Below the pieces are notes generated by a model. It saw nothing but the letters and a program-made list of their open reading frames with translations. It was not told the origin of the DNA and did no database searches. 64,000 nt of DNA from Candidatus Gastranaerophilales bacterium (GTDB lineage: Bacteria > Cyanobacteriota > Vampirovibrionia > Gastranaerophilales > Gastranaerophilaceae). The position numbers and the translations under genes are program-made. Location: contig CAAGGG010000031.1 in NCBI GenBank assembly GCA_900769355.1, positions 19,697 through 83,696 on the forward strand, given 5' to 3'. Of the stretch, positions 52,130 to 59,993 are shown in pieces; positions within the stretch are counted from its first letter, which is position 1, and every line of letters starts with the position of its first letter.

Positions 52130-52840
52130 TTAATTTTTAATAATTTTGGCTTCAACTTCTTTTAATCCGCTGATGCTGTTGTTTAAGCTTCTCGCTAGTT
52201 CTGCGGCAGTCTGTGCGTTATAGAATTTCCCGCTCGTAACCATTGAAGTACATTCCAATTGTGCCAAATCGTCTTCGTCATCAATATTAAAGGCTATAAC
52301 ATCAATAGTTACATCTTTTCTGATTTGGACAAGTTCCATGACATATTTGCAAGGGCTTTCGTCACAATTTTCACCGCCGTCAGTCAGGAGAATTATATGT
52401 TTTTTGCCCGTAAATCCAAGAAAATCATTTTTTACAGCTTGTTTAAGTGAGTACGTAATCGGAGTCATGCCTCGTGGTTTGATTTCTGAAAGTTGATTTT
52501 GTATGTTAAATCCGTTTTCTGGGCTTATTGGTGAAATTAAACTTGAAGCACGACAGGCTTCAAAGGGAGTAAAACCGGTTCTGTGCCCGTAAACTCTAAG
52601 TCCGACAGAAATATTTGGACTTATTTCTGTTAAAATTTTTCGCATTGTATCAATCATAAGGTCAACTTTTCGCCTGCCGTCAAGGTATTCAGACATACTG
52701 TTCGAAAAATCCAAAATGAATAAAACTCTCTCGTTTTCGTCAATATTTGGTGTCGCACCACCTCGGTAGATGTTATAATTATCTGCCAAAACCGGTAAAC
52801 ATAAAACAATAAACCCCAAAATTAATAATATTTTTTTCAT
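52130..52840 (-). CDS. exported von Willebrand factor A domain protein
   Basis: A 236-residue protein. Signal peptide MKKILLILGFIVLCLPVLAD, then a vWA domain with a complete MIDAS: DFSNSMS (~37-43), the Thr of RGMTPITYSL and the Asp of LLTDGGENCD. A Cys pair (CDESPCKY) may form a disulfide. It resembles the CoxE/YfbK-style stand-alone vWA proteins that bind surface partners. The ATG at 52840 is 6 nt after TATAAT with no RBS; an in-frame GTG further out derives from the heptamer repeat and is rejected. Confidence 0.9.
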   Translation of the reverse strand: MKKILLILGFIVLCLPVLADNYNIYRGGATPNIDENERVLFILDFSNSMSEYLDGRRKVDLMIDTMRKILTEISPNISVGLRVYGHRTGFTPFEACRASSLISPISPENGFNIQNQLSEIKPRGMTPITYSLKQAVKNDFLGFTGKKHIILLTDGGENCDESPCKYVMELVQIRKDVTIDVIAFNIDDEDDLAQLECTSMVTSGKFYNAQTAAELARSLNNSISGLKEVEAKIIKN

Positions 52841-52846
52841 AACATT

Positions 52847-52852
52847 ATTATA
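52847..52852 (-). promoter_or_regulatory. -10 element for leaderless vWA mRNA
   Basis: Minus strand TATAAT, 6 nt, ATG at 52840. The -35 region is occupied by the heptamer repeat and lacks a good hexamer. Confidence 0.6.
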
Positions 52853-52856
52853 TACG

Positions 52857-52889
52857 CACTTTTCACTTTTCACGTTTCACTTCTCACTT
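52857..52889. repeat. single array of the AGTGAAA-type heptamer
   Basis: Minus strand: AGTGAGA-AGTGAAA-CGTGAAA-AGTGAAA-AGTG. Same unit as the inverted pairs at 4500 and 25383, but here one arm only. Confidence 0.75.
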
Positions 52890-52896
52890 AATCCAT

Positions 52897-52925
52897 TTGA
52901 CGATTATTTTTGCTTGCAATATTAT
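52897..52925 (+). promoter_or_regulatory. promoter of the Met-gamma-lyase-like gene
   Basis: TTGACG (52897-52902), 17-nt spacer, TATTAT (52920-52925); an overlapping TATAAT lies 3 nt further. Leader ~96 nt, holding the interleaved inverted repeats. Confidence 0.55.
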
Positions 52926-52945
52926 AATGTATAGTTGAATTATTC

Positions 52946-53008
52946 GTCATTCTGAGCAAAATATTGAGATTCTTCGGCAGAAGCCTCAGAATGACTGGCG
53001 AAGAATCT
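52946..53008. repeat. two interleaved inverted repeats in a 5' leader
   Basis: GTCATTCTGAG (52946-52956) pairs with CTCAGAATGAC (52985-52995). AGATTCTTCG (52967-52976) pairs with CGAAGAATCT (52999-53008). The two helices overlap, so they form a pseudoknot or exclude each other. The CATTCTGAG/GAAGAATCT vocabulary is that of widespread REP-like elements. Confidence 0.75.
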
Positions 53009-53027
53009 ATTTAACAAGGGATAAATT

Positions 53028-54263
53028 ATGAATAGCAAAGAATTAATAAAACAAGCCGAAAAAAGTTTAACAAAAGAATTTGAACAGATTGAAGATATAA
53101 GAGATTTTAACCAAGAAAAAGTTTTAAACGCTTTTATTGAAAACAAAGTTGCTCCGGAACATTTTTATACAGTTTCTGGTTACGGTCATGATGATTTGGG
53201 GCGTGAAGTTTTGGATAAAGTGTTTGCAGATGTGTTTAAGGCTGAAAAAACACTTGTCAGAATTCATTTTGCATCAGGTACGCACACACTTGCTTGTTGT
53301 CTTTTTGGAAATCTTCACTATGGTGATAAACTTGTTTCTGTTGCTGGAGCTCCGTATGATACAATGCAAGAGGTTATCGGAACTGCCGGAGATGAAGAAA
53401 CAAAGCGTTCTTCACTGATTGGAAACGGTGTTCAATATGATGAAGTTCCTTTAAAAGATGGTATGGAAATTGACTTTGAAAAACTTGAAGAAAAGATTGA
53501 TGAAACAGTTACAATGGTATTAATTCAGCGTTCTAAGGGGTATTCGACAAGAAAATCTCTCTCTATGGAAACTATTGAAAAAATTTGTAAAATTGTAAAA
53601 TCAAAAAATCCAAATTGTATCTGTTTTGTAGACAACTGTTATGGAGAATTTGTAGATACAAAAGAGCCGTTGGAAGTTGGTGCAGATTTAATAGCAGGTT
53701 CTTTGATTAAAAATCCGGGTGGCGGAATTGTTGAGGCCGGCGGTTATGTTGCCGGAAAAGAACTTTATGTTGATAGAACCGCAAACCGACTTACAGCCCC
53801 TGGGATCGGCTCAGAAGGTGGTGCAATGTTTAATCAGCACAGACTGATTTTTCAAGGTTTGTTTATGGCTCCGTCAGTTGTTTGTGACGCTGTTAAAGGT
53901 GCTGTTTTGGCGGCTAAAATCTTTGATGAAATCGGGTATGACAGTGCCCCAAAATATTTTGAAAAACGTACAGATATTATTCAAAATATTACTTTCGGTT
54001 CTGCTGAGCCTTTGGAGCATTTTTGCCAAACAATTCAGCAATTATCACCTGTAAATGGCTACGTAACCCCAATTCCAGAATATGTTCCAGGATATGAAGA
54101 TCAAATTATTATGGCTGGTGGAACATTTATTGAAGGTTCAACTATCGAATTGTCTGCAGATGGACCTTTGAGAGCTCCATATACTGCTTATATGCAAGGT
54201 GGTTTAAATTATGCCCATGTAAAAATTGCATTATCTAAAATCTTGGAAAAAGTTGCAAAATAA
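53028..54263 (+). CDS. methionine gamma-lyase family PLP enzyme (YnbB / 'aluminium resistance' type)
   Basis: Fold-type I PLP enzyme of family PF06838 (411 residues). Visible: GYGHDDLGREVLDKVFADVF, RIHFASGTHTLACCLFG (cofactor phosphate site), FVDNCYGEF with the Asp that pairs the pyridine N, and GSLIKNPGGGIVEAGGYVAG with the PLP lysine in SLIKNPGGG. Usually linked to sulfur amino-acid catabolism; the 'aluminium resistance' name is historical. AAGGGAT precedes the ATG. The leader contains the interleaved inverted repeats. Confidence 0.92.
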   Translation: MNSKELIKQAEKSLTKEFEQIEDIRDFNQEKVLNAFIENKVAPEHFYTVSGYGHDDLGREVLDKVFADVFKAEKTLVRIHFASGTHTLACCLFGNLHYGDKLVSVAGAPYDTMQEVIGTAGDEETKRSSLIGNGVQYDEVPLKDGMEIDFEKLEEKIDETVTMVLIQRSKGYSTRKSLSMETIEKICKIVKSKNPNCICFVDNCYGEFVDTKEPLEVGADLIAGSLIKNPGGGIVEAGGYVAGKELYVDRTANRLTAPGIGSEGGAMFNQHRLIFQGLFMAPSVVCDAVKGAVLAAKIFDEIGYDSAPKYFEKRTDIIQNITFGSAEPLEHFCQTIQQLSPVNGYVTPIPEYVPGYEDQIIMAGGTFIEGSTIELSADGPLRAPYTAYMQGGLNYAHVKIALSKILEKVAK

Positions 54264-54365
54264 CTCCAAAGTATTACTTAATCAGGTCATGTAAACTTTT
54301 GTAAAGTGGTGTATAACTACTTATAACTAGTTCTTTAGGATTAGTACTCAAATTTTTATTAAAAT

Positions 54366-54395
54366 TTGTTCAGATATAGATTTTTGTGCTATGCT
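54366..54395 (+). promoter_or_regulatory. promoter of the GT35-like gene
   Basis: TTGTTC (54366-54371), 18-nt spacer, TATGCT (54390-54395) with extended TGC. Confidence 0.6.
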
Positions 54396-54459
54396 GTTGT
54401 CATACCCCTAAAAAACGGGTGAAAATAGTTTACATAGTATAAGAAGAGGAAGGTTAAAT

Positions 54460-56151
54460 ATGTCATTACCAAATGTAGCATATTTCTCAATGGAAATCGC
54501 ATTAGATCAATCTTTAAAAATCTATTCAGGCGGTTTAGGATTTTTGGCAGGTTCTCACATGTTATCTGCAGGTTATTTGCAAATGCCGATGGTCGGTGTA
54601 ACTATGTTGTGGTCTTATGGTTATTATGATCAACGTATTGCACAAGATGGTCAGGTTGAAGTTGCTTATATCAGAAAATATTATGATTTCTTAGAAGATA
54701 CAGGTGCTATGACTGAAGTTGATATCTTTGGTGAAAAAGTTAAAGTTAAAGCTTATTTAGTAAAACCTGAATTGTTTGGTTCTTGCCCTGTTTACTTGTT
54801 GACAACAGATATTGATGGAAACAGCGATTGGGCTAAGAGCATTTCTCATAAACTTTATGATGGAAATGAAAAAATCAGAATTGCACAAGAAACAGTTCTT
54901 GGTATCGCTGGTGTAAGAATTTTGCAACAAATCGGATATAAATTTGATGTTGTTCACATGAACGAAGGTCACGCTCTTCCGGCTGCTTTTGAATTGTTAA
55001 GACAATATGGCGGAAACTTGGAAGAAGTTAAAAAGAAAACTGTATTCACAACTCACACTCCTGTTGCAGCCGGTAACGAAGTTCACTGGGTTGACACATT
55101 GTTAGAAGGCGGTTTCTTTGCTGGTTGTTCAAGAGAAACAGCTGTTCAATTGGGTGGAGAAAACTTCTCTCTAACAGTTGCTGCTTTGAGAATGTCTAGA
55201 CTTGCTAACGCTGTATCTCAACTACATGGTCTTGTTTCTAACAAAATGTGGGAATGGGTTGATGGCAGATGCCCTATCAGAGCAATTACTAACGCTGTAA
55301 ACCTTCACTACTGGCAAGATGATAGAATTAAAAAAGCTGATACTGCTGAAAAACTTCTTGCAGTTAAACGTGAAATGAAAGAAGAATTGTTTGAATATGT
55401 CGCAAATGTAGCAGGCAAAAGATTTGATCCTGATGTATTGACTATTACTTGGGCTAGAAGATTTGCTGATTACAAACGTGCTTGGCTTATTCTTATGGAC
55501 AAAGATAGAATTAACAAACTTCTTGATGAAAATAAAATTCAAATTATCTTTGCCGGTAAATTCCACCCAGATGATGTTATGGGTAAAGAAATGTTCAACA
55601 AGCTTCTTAACCGCTCACACAGTTTGAAAAATGTTGTTGTACTTCCTGGTTATGAACTTGAATTGTCAGGCAAATTGAAACGTGGTTCTGATATTTGGTT
55701 GAACACTCCACTTAGACCGTTTGAAGCATCTGGTACATCAGGTATGTCTGCAAATGCTAACGGAGCACTTCACTTGTCAACATTTGATGGTTGGACAGTA
55801 GAAGGAACATTCAACGGTATCAACGGTTACACAATCGAGTACCCTGAACTTGATGATGAAATGCCTTGGGAAGAACGTCATTGGAAAGATCATGAATGCA
55901 TGATGAATATTATTGAAAATGAAATTATCCCAACATACTACGAAAACAAACAAGAATGGGCTCGTATGATGCGTCAGGCAATCAGAACATCTGAAGCTTA
56001 CTTCAACTCAGATCGTATGGTAATCGAATATTACAACAGATTGTATAAGCCAATCGCTCATAACGATTCAAGTACAGGTGAAAAGAAAAAAGAAATGAAC
56101 ATTTCTGAAACTCCGACATTTGATGCTTGGACGTTCGCAAATATCAAGTAA
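54460..56151 (+). CDS. GT35 alpha-glucan phosphorylase homologue lacking the PLP lysine
   Basis: Short-form glycogen/alpha-glucan phosphorylase homologue (563 residues). Family blocks: VAYFSMEIALDQSLKIYSGGLG at 6-27, VVHMNEGHALPAAFELLR, TTHTPVAAGNE, TWARRFADYKRAWLI, and WLNTPLRPFEASGTSGM. After that Gly-Met the family has Lys, which carries PLP; here the codon is TCT (Ser430, 55747-55749) in GMSANANGALHLSTFDGW. The change needs more than one base, so it is not a simple read error. Codons are C-rich (AAC, TAC) and the RBS (AGAGGAAGG) is strong, suggesting high expression. It may be a non-phosphorolytic transferase or a regulatory form. Confidence 0.88.
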   Translation: MSLPNVAYFSMEIALDQSLKIYSGGLGFLAGSHMLSAGYLQMPMVGVTMLWSYGYYDQRIAQDGQVEVAYIRKYYDFLEDTGAMTEVDIFGEKVKVKAYLVKPELFGSCPVYLLTTDIDGNSDWAKSISHKLYDGNEKIRIAQETVLGIAGVRILQQIGYKFDVVHMNEGHALPAAFELLRQYGGNLEEVKKKTVFTTHTPVAAGNEVHWVDTLLEGGFFAGCSRETAVQLGGENFSLTVAALRMSRLANAVSQLHGLVSNKMWEWVDGRCPIRAITNAVNLHYWQDDRIKKADTAEKLLAVKREMKEELFEYVANVAGKRFDPDVLTITWARRFADYKRAWLILMDKDRINKLLDENKIQIIFAGKFHPDDVMGKEMFNKLLNRSHSLKNVVVLPGYELELSGKLKRGSDIWLNTPLRPFEASGTSGMSANANGALHLSTFDGWTVEGTFNGINGYTIEYPELDDEMPWEERHWKDHECMMNIIENEIIPTYYENKQEWARMMRQAIRTSEAYFNSDRMVIEYYNRLYKPIAHNDSSTGEKKKEMNISETPTFDAWTFANIK

Positions 56152-56169
56152 GTTGGTATTAAATAGTTT

Positions 56170-56204
56170 AAAAAGCTGTGTGACATAGGTTGCACAGCTT
56201 TTTT
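56170..56204 (+). terminator. intrinsic terminator of the GT35-like gene
   Basis: AAAAGCTGTG / CACAGCTTTT stem with a ~12-nt loop and T-run. Confidence 0.9.
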
Positions 56205-56220
56205 ATTAAAAATAAATTTC

Positions 56221-56250
56221 TTGACCTTGAATATAATGCTATGCTAAAAT
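56221..56250 (+). promoter_or_regulatory. promoter of leuC
   Basis: TTGACC (56221-56226), 18-nt spacer, TAAAAT (56245-56250) with extended TGC. Confidence 0.6.
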
Positions 56251-56270
56251 GAACAGAAAAGGAGTGTTTT

Positions 56271-57512
56271 ATGGGACAAACTTTAGCTGAAAAAATTATA
56301 TCAGAGCATGTTGGGCGCGATGTTCACGCCGGAGAACTTGTAATAGCACAAGTTGATGTTACAGCTGTACAAGATGGAACTGGTCCTTTGACTGTTCAAG
56401 AGTTTAAAAAACTTGGCAAGTCAAAGTTAAATAATCCTGAAAGAACGATTTTGTTTATCGATCATGCTTCGCCTAGCCCAAGAAAAGAACTATCAAACAC
56501 TCACACTATTTTAAGAGATTTTGCAAAGGAATATGGTGCTGTATTGTCTGATGTCGGTGCTGGAGTTTGTCACCAAAGACTTGTAGAAACTTTTGTAAAC
56601 CCTTGTGAAATTCTTGTCGGGGCAGATTCTCACACTTGTACATCTGGTGCTTTGGGAGCATTTGCAACCGGAATGGGTTCAACTGATATTGCTGTAGCTA
56701 TGGCACTTGGAAAAACTTGGCTCAAAGTTCCTCAAACGTTTAAGGTCGAGGTTACAGGCAAATTCAAAGAAGGGATTTGTTCAAAAGATTTGATGCTTTA
56801 CTTAATTGGACTTATCGGTGCTGACGGTGCGACTTACAAGGCTTTAGAATTTTGTGGTGAGACAATTGAAAATATGAGTATGTCTGAAAGATTTACGCTT
56901 GCAAATATGGCTGTTGAAGCTGGCGCAAAGGCTGGTTTGTTTGTTGCAGATGATAAGACTCGAGAATTTTTAAAATCTCGTGGACGCGAAAATAAGTTTA
57001 GGATACTTAAACCTGACGAGGACGCAGTTTATGAACGCATAATAAAGATTAATGCTGAAGATATCAGTCATACTGTTTCTTGTCCGCATACTGTTGATAA
57101 TACAAAGCCTGTCGAAGAACTTTCTGATATCAAGGTAAATCAGGTTTTTGTCGGAACTTGTACAAACGGTAGAATTGAAGATTTGCGTATTGTTGCAAAG
57201 ATTTTGAAAAGCAAAAAGGTTAATCCAGATGTTAGAATGCTTATTTGTCCGGCGTCAAAGGACGTTTATTTGCAAGCACTTGGTGAAGGCTTGATAACGA
57301 CTTTTGTGGAAGCTAATGCAACTATTCTTCCTCCGGGGTGCGGTCCTTGTGTAGGGGTTCATGCCGGCACTTTAGCAGATGGTGAAGTTTGTCTTGCTAC
57401 GCAAAATAGAAACTTTAAAGGCCGTATGGGAAATGTTGAAGGCTCAATTTATCTGGCATCGCCTTATGTTGCGGCTTACACGGCATTAAATGGTTATATT
57501 TCGGCAAAATAG
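56271..57512 (+). CDS. leuC: 3-isopropylmalate dehydratase large subunit (LeuC/homoaconitase family)
   Basis: Aconitase-fold hydro-lyase for leucine synthesis. Motifs: VTAVQDGTGPLTVQEF, LVGADSHTCTSGALGAFATGMGSTD, VFVGTCTNGRIEDLR and ILPPGCGPCVGVHAG. The last two give the three Cys of the 4Fe-4S cluster. Length 413 is that of the shorter, archaeal-type LeuC/HacA group, so homoaconitase cannot be excluded. AAAAGGAG precedes the ATG. The small subunit leuD is not adjacent. Confidence 0.9.
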   Translation: MGQTLAEKIISEHVGRDVHAGELVIAQVDVTAVQDGTGPLTVQEFKKLGKSKLNNPERTILFIDHASPSPRKELSNTHTILRDFAKEYGAVLSDVGAGVCHQRLVETFVNPCEILVGADSHTCTSGALGAFATGMGSTDIAVAMALGKTWLKVPQTFKVEVTGKFKEGICSKDLMLYLIGLIGADGATYKALEFCGETIENMSMSERFTLANMAVEAGAKAGLFVADDKTREFLKSRGRENKFRILKPDEDAVYERIIKINAEDISHTVSCPHTVDNTKPVEELSDIKVNQVFVGTCTNGRIEDLRIVAKILKSKKVNPDVRMLICPASKDVYLQALGEGLITTFVEANATILPPGCGPCVGVHAGTLADGEVCLATQNRNFKGRMGNVEGSIYLASPYVAAYTALNGYISAK

Positions 57513-57549
57513 AAGTTTAGTTCACATTGTGGTTGCGTGAAAATTGAAA

Positions 57550-58626
57550 CTAGAATAAACTTTGCTGATTTGTTGCTTTTGCAGTTTTGTAGCCAAGATG
57601 TCTGTATGTTGCTGGAGAAACTTTGCGACCTCTTGGTGTGCGTTGCAAAAGCCCTGCTTGAAGTAAAAATGGCTCACAAACATCTTCAATTGTGCGAACA
57701 TCTTCACCAATTGCAGCGGCTATTGTTTCAATTCCGACTGGTCCACCATCGTATTTTTCGATAATCAAGCGCAAAAGGCTTCTGTCAGTGTTGTCTAAGC
57801 CGTAGTTGTCTATTTTTAAAATATCAAGAGATTTATTTGCGACATCTTCAGTGATTTTTCCATCATGTTTTACAAGTGCATAGTCGGAAACTCTTTTCAC
57901 AAGTCTGTTTGCAATACGCGGAGTTCCTCTTGAACGACGAGCTATTGCATGTGCTCCTTCTTCGGTAATTTCAATATTCAAAATACCTGCAGTACGAGTA
58001 ATAACTTGTGTCAATTCATCTTCCGTATAAAATTCAAGTCTGTGGATTATTCCAAATCTATCTCTGAGTGGTCCAGAAAGTTCGCCAGCTTTTGTAGTTG
58101 CTCCAATTAGCGTAAATTTAGGTAACGGAACTCGAAGTGTCTTTACAGTCTGACTTTTCCCAGTCGTCATATCCAAGAAAAAATCTTCCATTGCGGGGTA
58201 CAAAATTTCTTCCGCAACTTTATTAAGCCTATGGATTTCGTCTATAAACAGAATTTCACCGCCCTTTAAAGACATCAAAATCCCTATGATATCACGTGGA
58301 CGCTCCAGTGCGGGAGCTGATGTGATTTTTATATCTACTCCCATTTGTTCTGCAATTACGCCTGCAAGAGTAGTTTTTCCAAGCCCCGGCGGACCGTAAA
58401 AAAGTAAGTGATCCAGTGGCAATTCTCTTTTTTTAGCCGCTGCAATCGAAATTTTCAAGGTTTCTTTCAAGGCAGATTGACCGATATAAGTATCAAAAGA
58501 TTTTGGTCTGATACAGTTTTCAAAATTTTTGTCATTATCAAGTGCCTCTGATTTAATTACAGAAGTCTTTTTCTTCTCTGCAATCGGCTTGTGCTCAAAA
58601 TCGTTGTCATCTGCTATTATACTCAT
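57550..58626 (-). CDS. ruvB: Holliday junction branch-migration helicase RuvB
   Basis: AAA+ motor that with RuvA drives branch migration (358 residues). Order: [16 protein letters not shown], Walker [12 protein letters not shown], Walker [11 protein letters not shown], sensor 1 IGATTKAG, arginine finger in GPLRDRFGI, sensor 2 [13 protein letters not shown], and a C-terminal winged helix QRTPRGR. The first ~38 residues are a charged extension beyond the usual start. GGAGAAAA precedes the ATG. Alone, convergent with leuC. Confidence 0.97.
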   Translation of the reverse strand: MSIIADDNDFEHKPIAEKKKTSVIKSEALDNDKNFENCIRPKSFDTYIGQSALKETLKISIAAAKKRELPLDHLLFYGPPGLGKTTLAGVIAEQMGVDIKITSAPALERPRDIIGILMSLKGGEILFIDEIHRLNKVAEEILYPAMEDFFLDMTTGKSQTVKTLRVPLPKFTLIGATTKAGELSGPLRDRFGIIHRLEFYTEDELTQVITRTAGILNIEITEEGAHAIARRSRGTPRIANRLVKRVSDYALVKHDGKITEDVANKSLDILKIDNYGLDNTDRSLLRLIIEKYDGGPVGIETIAAAIGEDVRTIEDVCEPFLLQAGLLQRTPRGRKVSPATYRHLGYKTAKATNQQSLF

Positions 58627-58667
58627 TTTTCTCCACCTTAAACCTCAAAACTCAACGTTTAAGTTTA

Positions 58668-58696
58668 TTGAATTCACTTTATATTTATGATATCAT
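58668..58696 (+). promoter_or_regulatory. promoter of dapL
   Basis: TTGAAT (58668-58673), 17-nt spacer, TATCAT (58691-58696) with extended TGA. Confidence 0.6.
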
Positions 58697-58736
58697 AAAA
58701 CCAGTGTATAAGACAAATTATTAAGAAGGAGATTTA

Positions 58737-59903
58737 ATGAAAGTATCTGAAAGATTAGAACAAATTCCTCCGTATTTGTTTGCAGAAATTGATAGAAAAA
58801 TTGCTGAAGCAAAAGCAAAAGGAATTGATATTATAAGCTTAGGTATTGGCGATCCTGATAGCCCTACTCTTCAACCTATTGTTGACGAAATGCACAAGGC
58901 TATTGACAACCCTAAAAACCACGATTATCCACCTTATAACGGCACAGAACAGTTTAGAAAAGGTGCTTGTGATTGGATAAAACGTCGTTTTGGCGTTGAA
59001 CTTAATCCGGATACTGAAATGCTAGCAAATATCGGTTCAAAAGAAGCAATTGCACATGTTTTCTTTGCTTATGTTGATAAAGGTGATTACACATTGGTTC
59101 CGGATCCGGGGTATCCTGTTTATCACAATGCAACTATCTTTGCAGGTGGAACACCTTATGAAATGCCACTTTTAGAAGAAAACGGATATCTGCCTGATTT
59201 TGATAAAATCCCAGAAGATATTGCAAAAAAATCAAAACTAATGTTTTTGAATTATCCGAACAATCCGACAAGTGCTACTGCGGATTTGGATTTTTGGAAA
59301 AAAGCTGTTGATTTCTGTAAAAAATATGATATTCTACTTTGCTCAGATATGGCATATTCAGAAATGACTTTTGACGGTTATAAGGCACCATCTGTATTGC
59401 AAGTTGAAGGTGCGAAAGATGTTGCAATTGAATTTTATTCTCATTCAAAATCGTATAATATGACAGGTTGGAGAGTCGGATTTGTTTGTGGTAATGCAGA
59501 TGCTGTAAAAGCTCTCGGTACAATTAAAAACAACATTGATTCTGGAACATTTAAAGCAATTCAACAAGCTGCAACAACTGCATTCACTGTTGATGAAAAG
59601 TATATTACAGATTTGAATAACATGTATCAAGAACGTCGTGACGCCGCAGAAGAAGGCTTTAAAGAACTTGGTTGGGATATCAAACCTTCAAAAGCTACTT
59701 TCTACTTGTGGCTTCCTGTTCCAAAAGGTATGACATCAGAAGAGTTTGTAACTGTTATGCTTGAAAAAGCTCACGTTGTTGTTCCGCCTGGAAACGGCTA
59801 CGGCAAGTACGGTGAAGGATATTTTAGAGTCGCTCTTACAAAAGACGTTGACACAATTAAAAAATGTATTCAACGTATGAAAGATGCAGGAATTCACTAT
59901 TAA
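58737..59903 (+). CDS. dapL: LL-diaminopimelate aminotransferase
   Basis: PLP enzyme that makes LL-diaminopimelate in one step from tetrahydrodipicolinate; the route of cyanobacteria, chlamydiae and plants. Opens MKVSERLEQIPPYLFAEI, with SLGIGDPDSPT, YPPYNGTEQFRKG, FLNYPNNPTSA, the PLP lysine in SHSKSYNMTGWRVGF, and a C-terminal Arg in FRVALT. Length 388. AAGGAG precedes the ATG. Sequence alone cannot exclude a related aminotransferase, but motif fit is good. Confidence 0.9.
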   Translation: MKVSERLEQIPPYLFAEIDRKIAEAKAKGIDIISLGIGDPDSPTLQPIVDEMHKAIDNPKNHDYPPYNGTEQFRKGACDWIKRRFGVELNPDTEMLANIGSKEAIAHVFFAYVDKGDYTLVPDPGYPVYHNATIFAGGTPYEMPLLEENGYLPDFDKIPEDIAKKSKLMFLNYPNNPTSATADLDFWKKAVDFCKKYDILLCSDMAYSEMTFDGYKAPSVLQVEGAKDVAIEFYSHSKSYNMTGWRVGFVCGNADAVKALGTIKNNIDSGTFKAIQQAATTAFTVDEKYITDLNNMYQERRDAAEEGFKELGWDIKPSKATFYLWLPVPKGMTSEEFVTVMLEKAHVVVPPGNGYGKYGEGYFRVALTKDVDTIKKCIQRMKDAGIHY

Positions 59904-59910
59904 TAGCTTT

Positions 59911-59939
59911 GAGGCAGCCAAAAAGGTTGCCTCTTTTTT
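59911..59939 (+). terminator. intrinsic terminator of dapL
   Basis: GAGGCAGCC-AAAAA-GGTTGCCTC followed by T6. Confidence 0.93.
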
Positions 59940-59993
59940 AATTTTTATTAAGTATTTTGGCAATTTTTCACTCCTTTGTGTTTTTATATAGAC

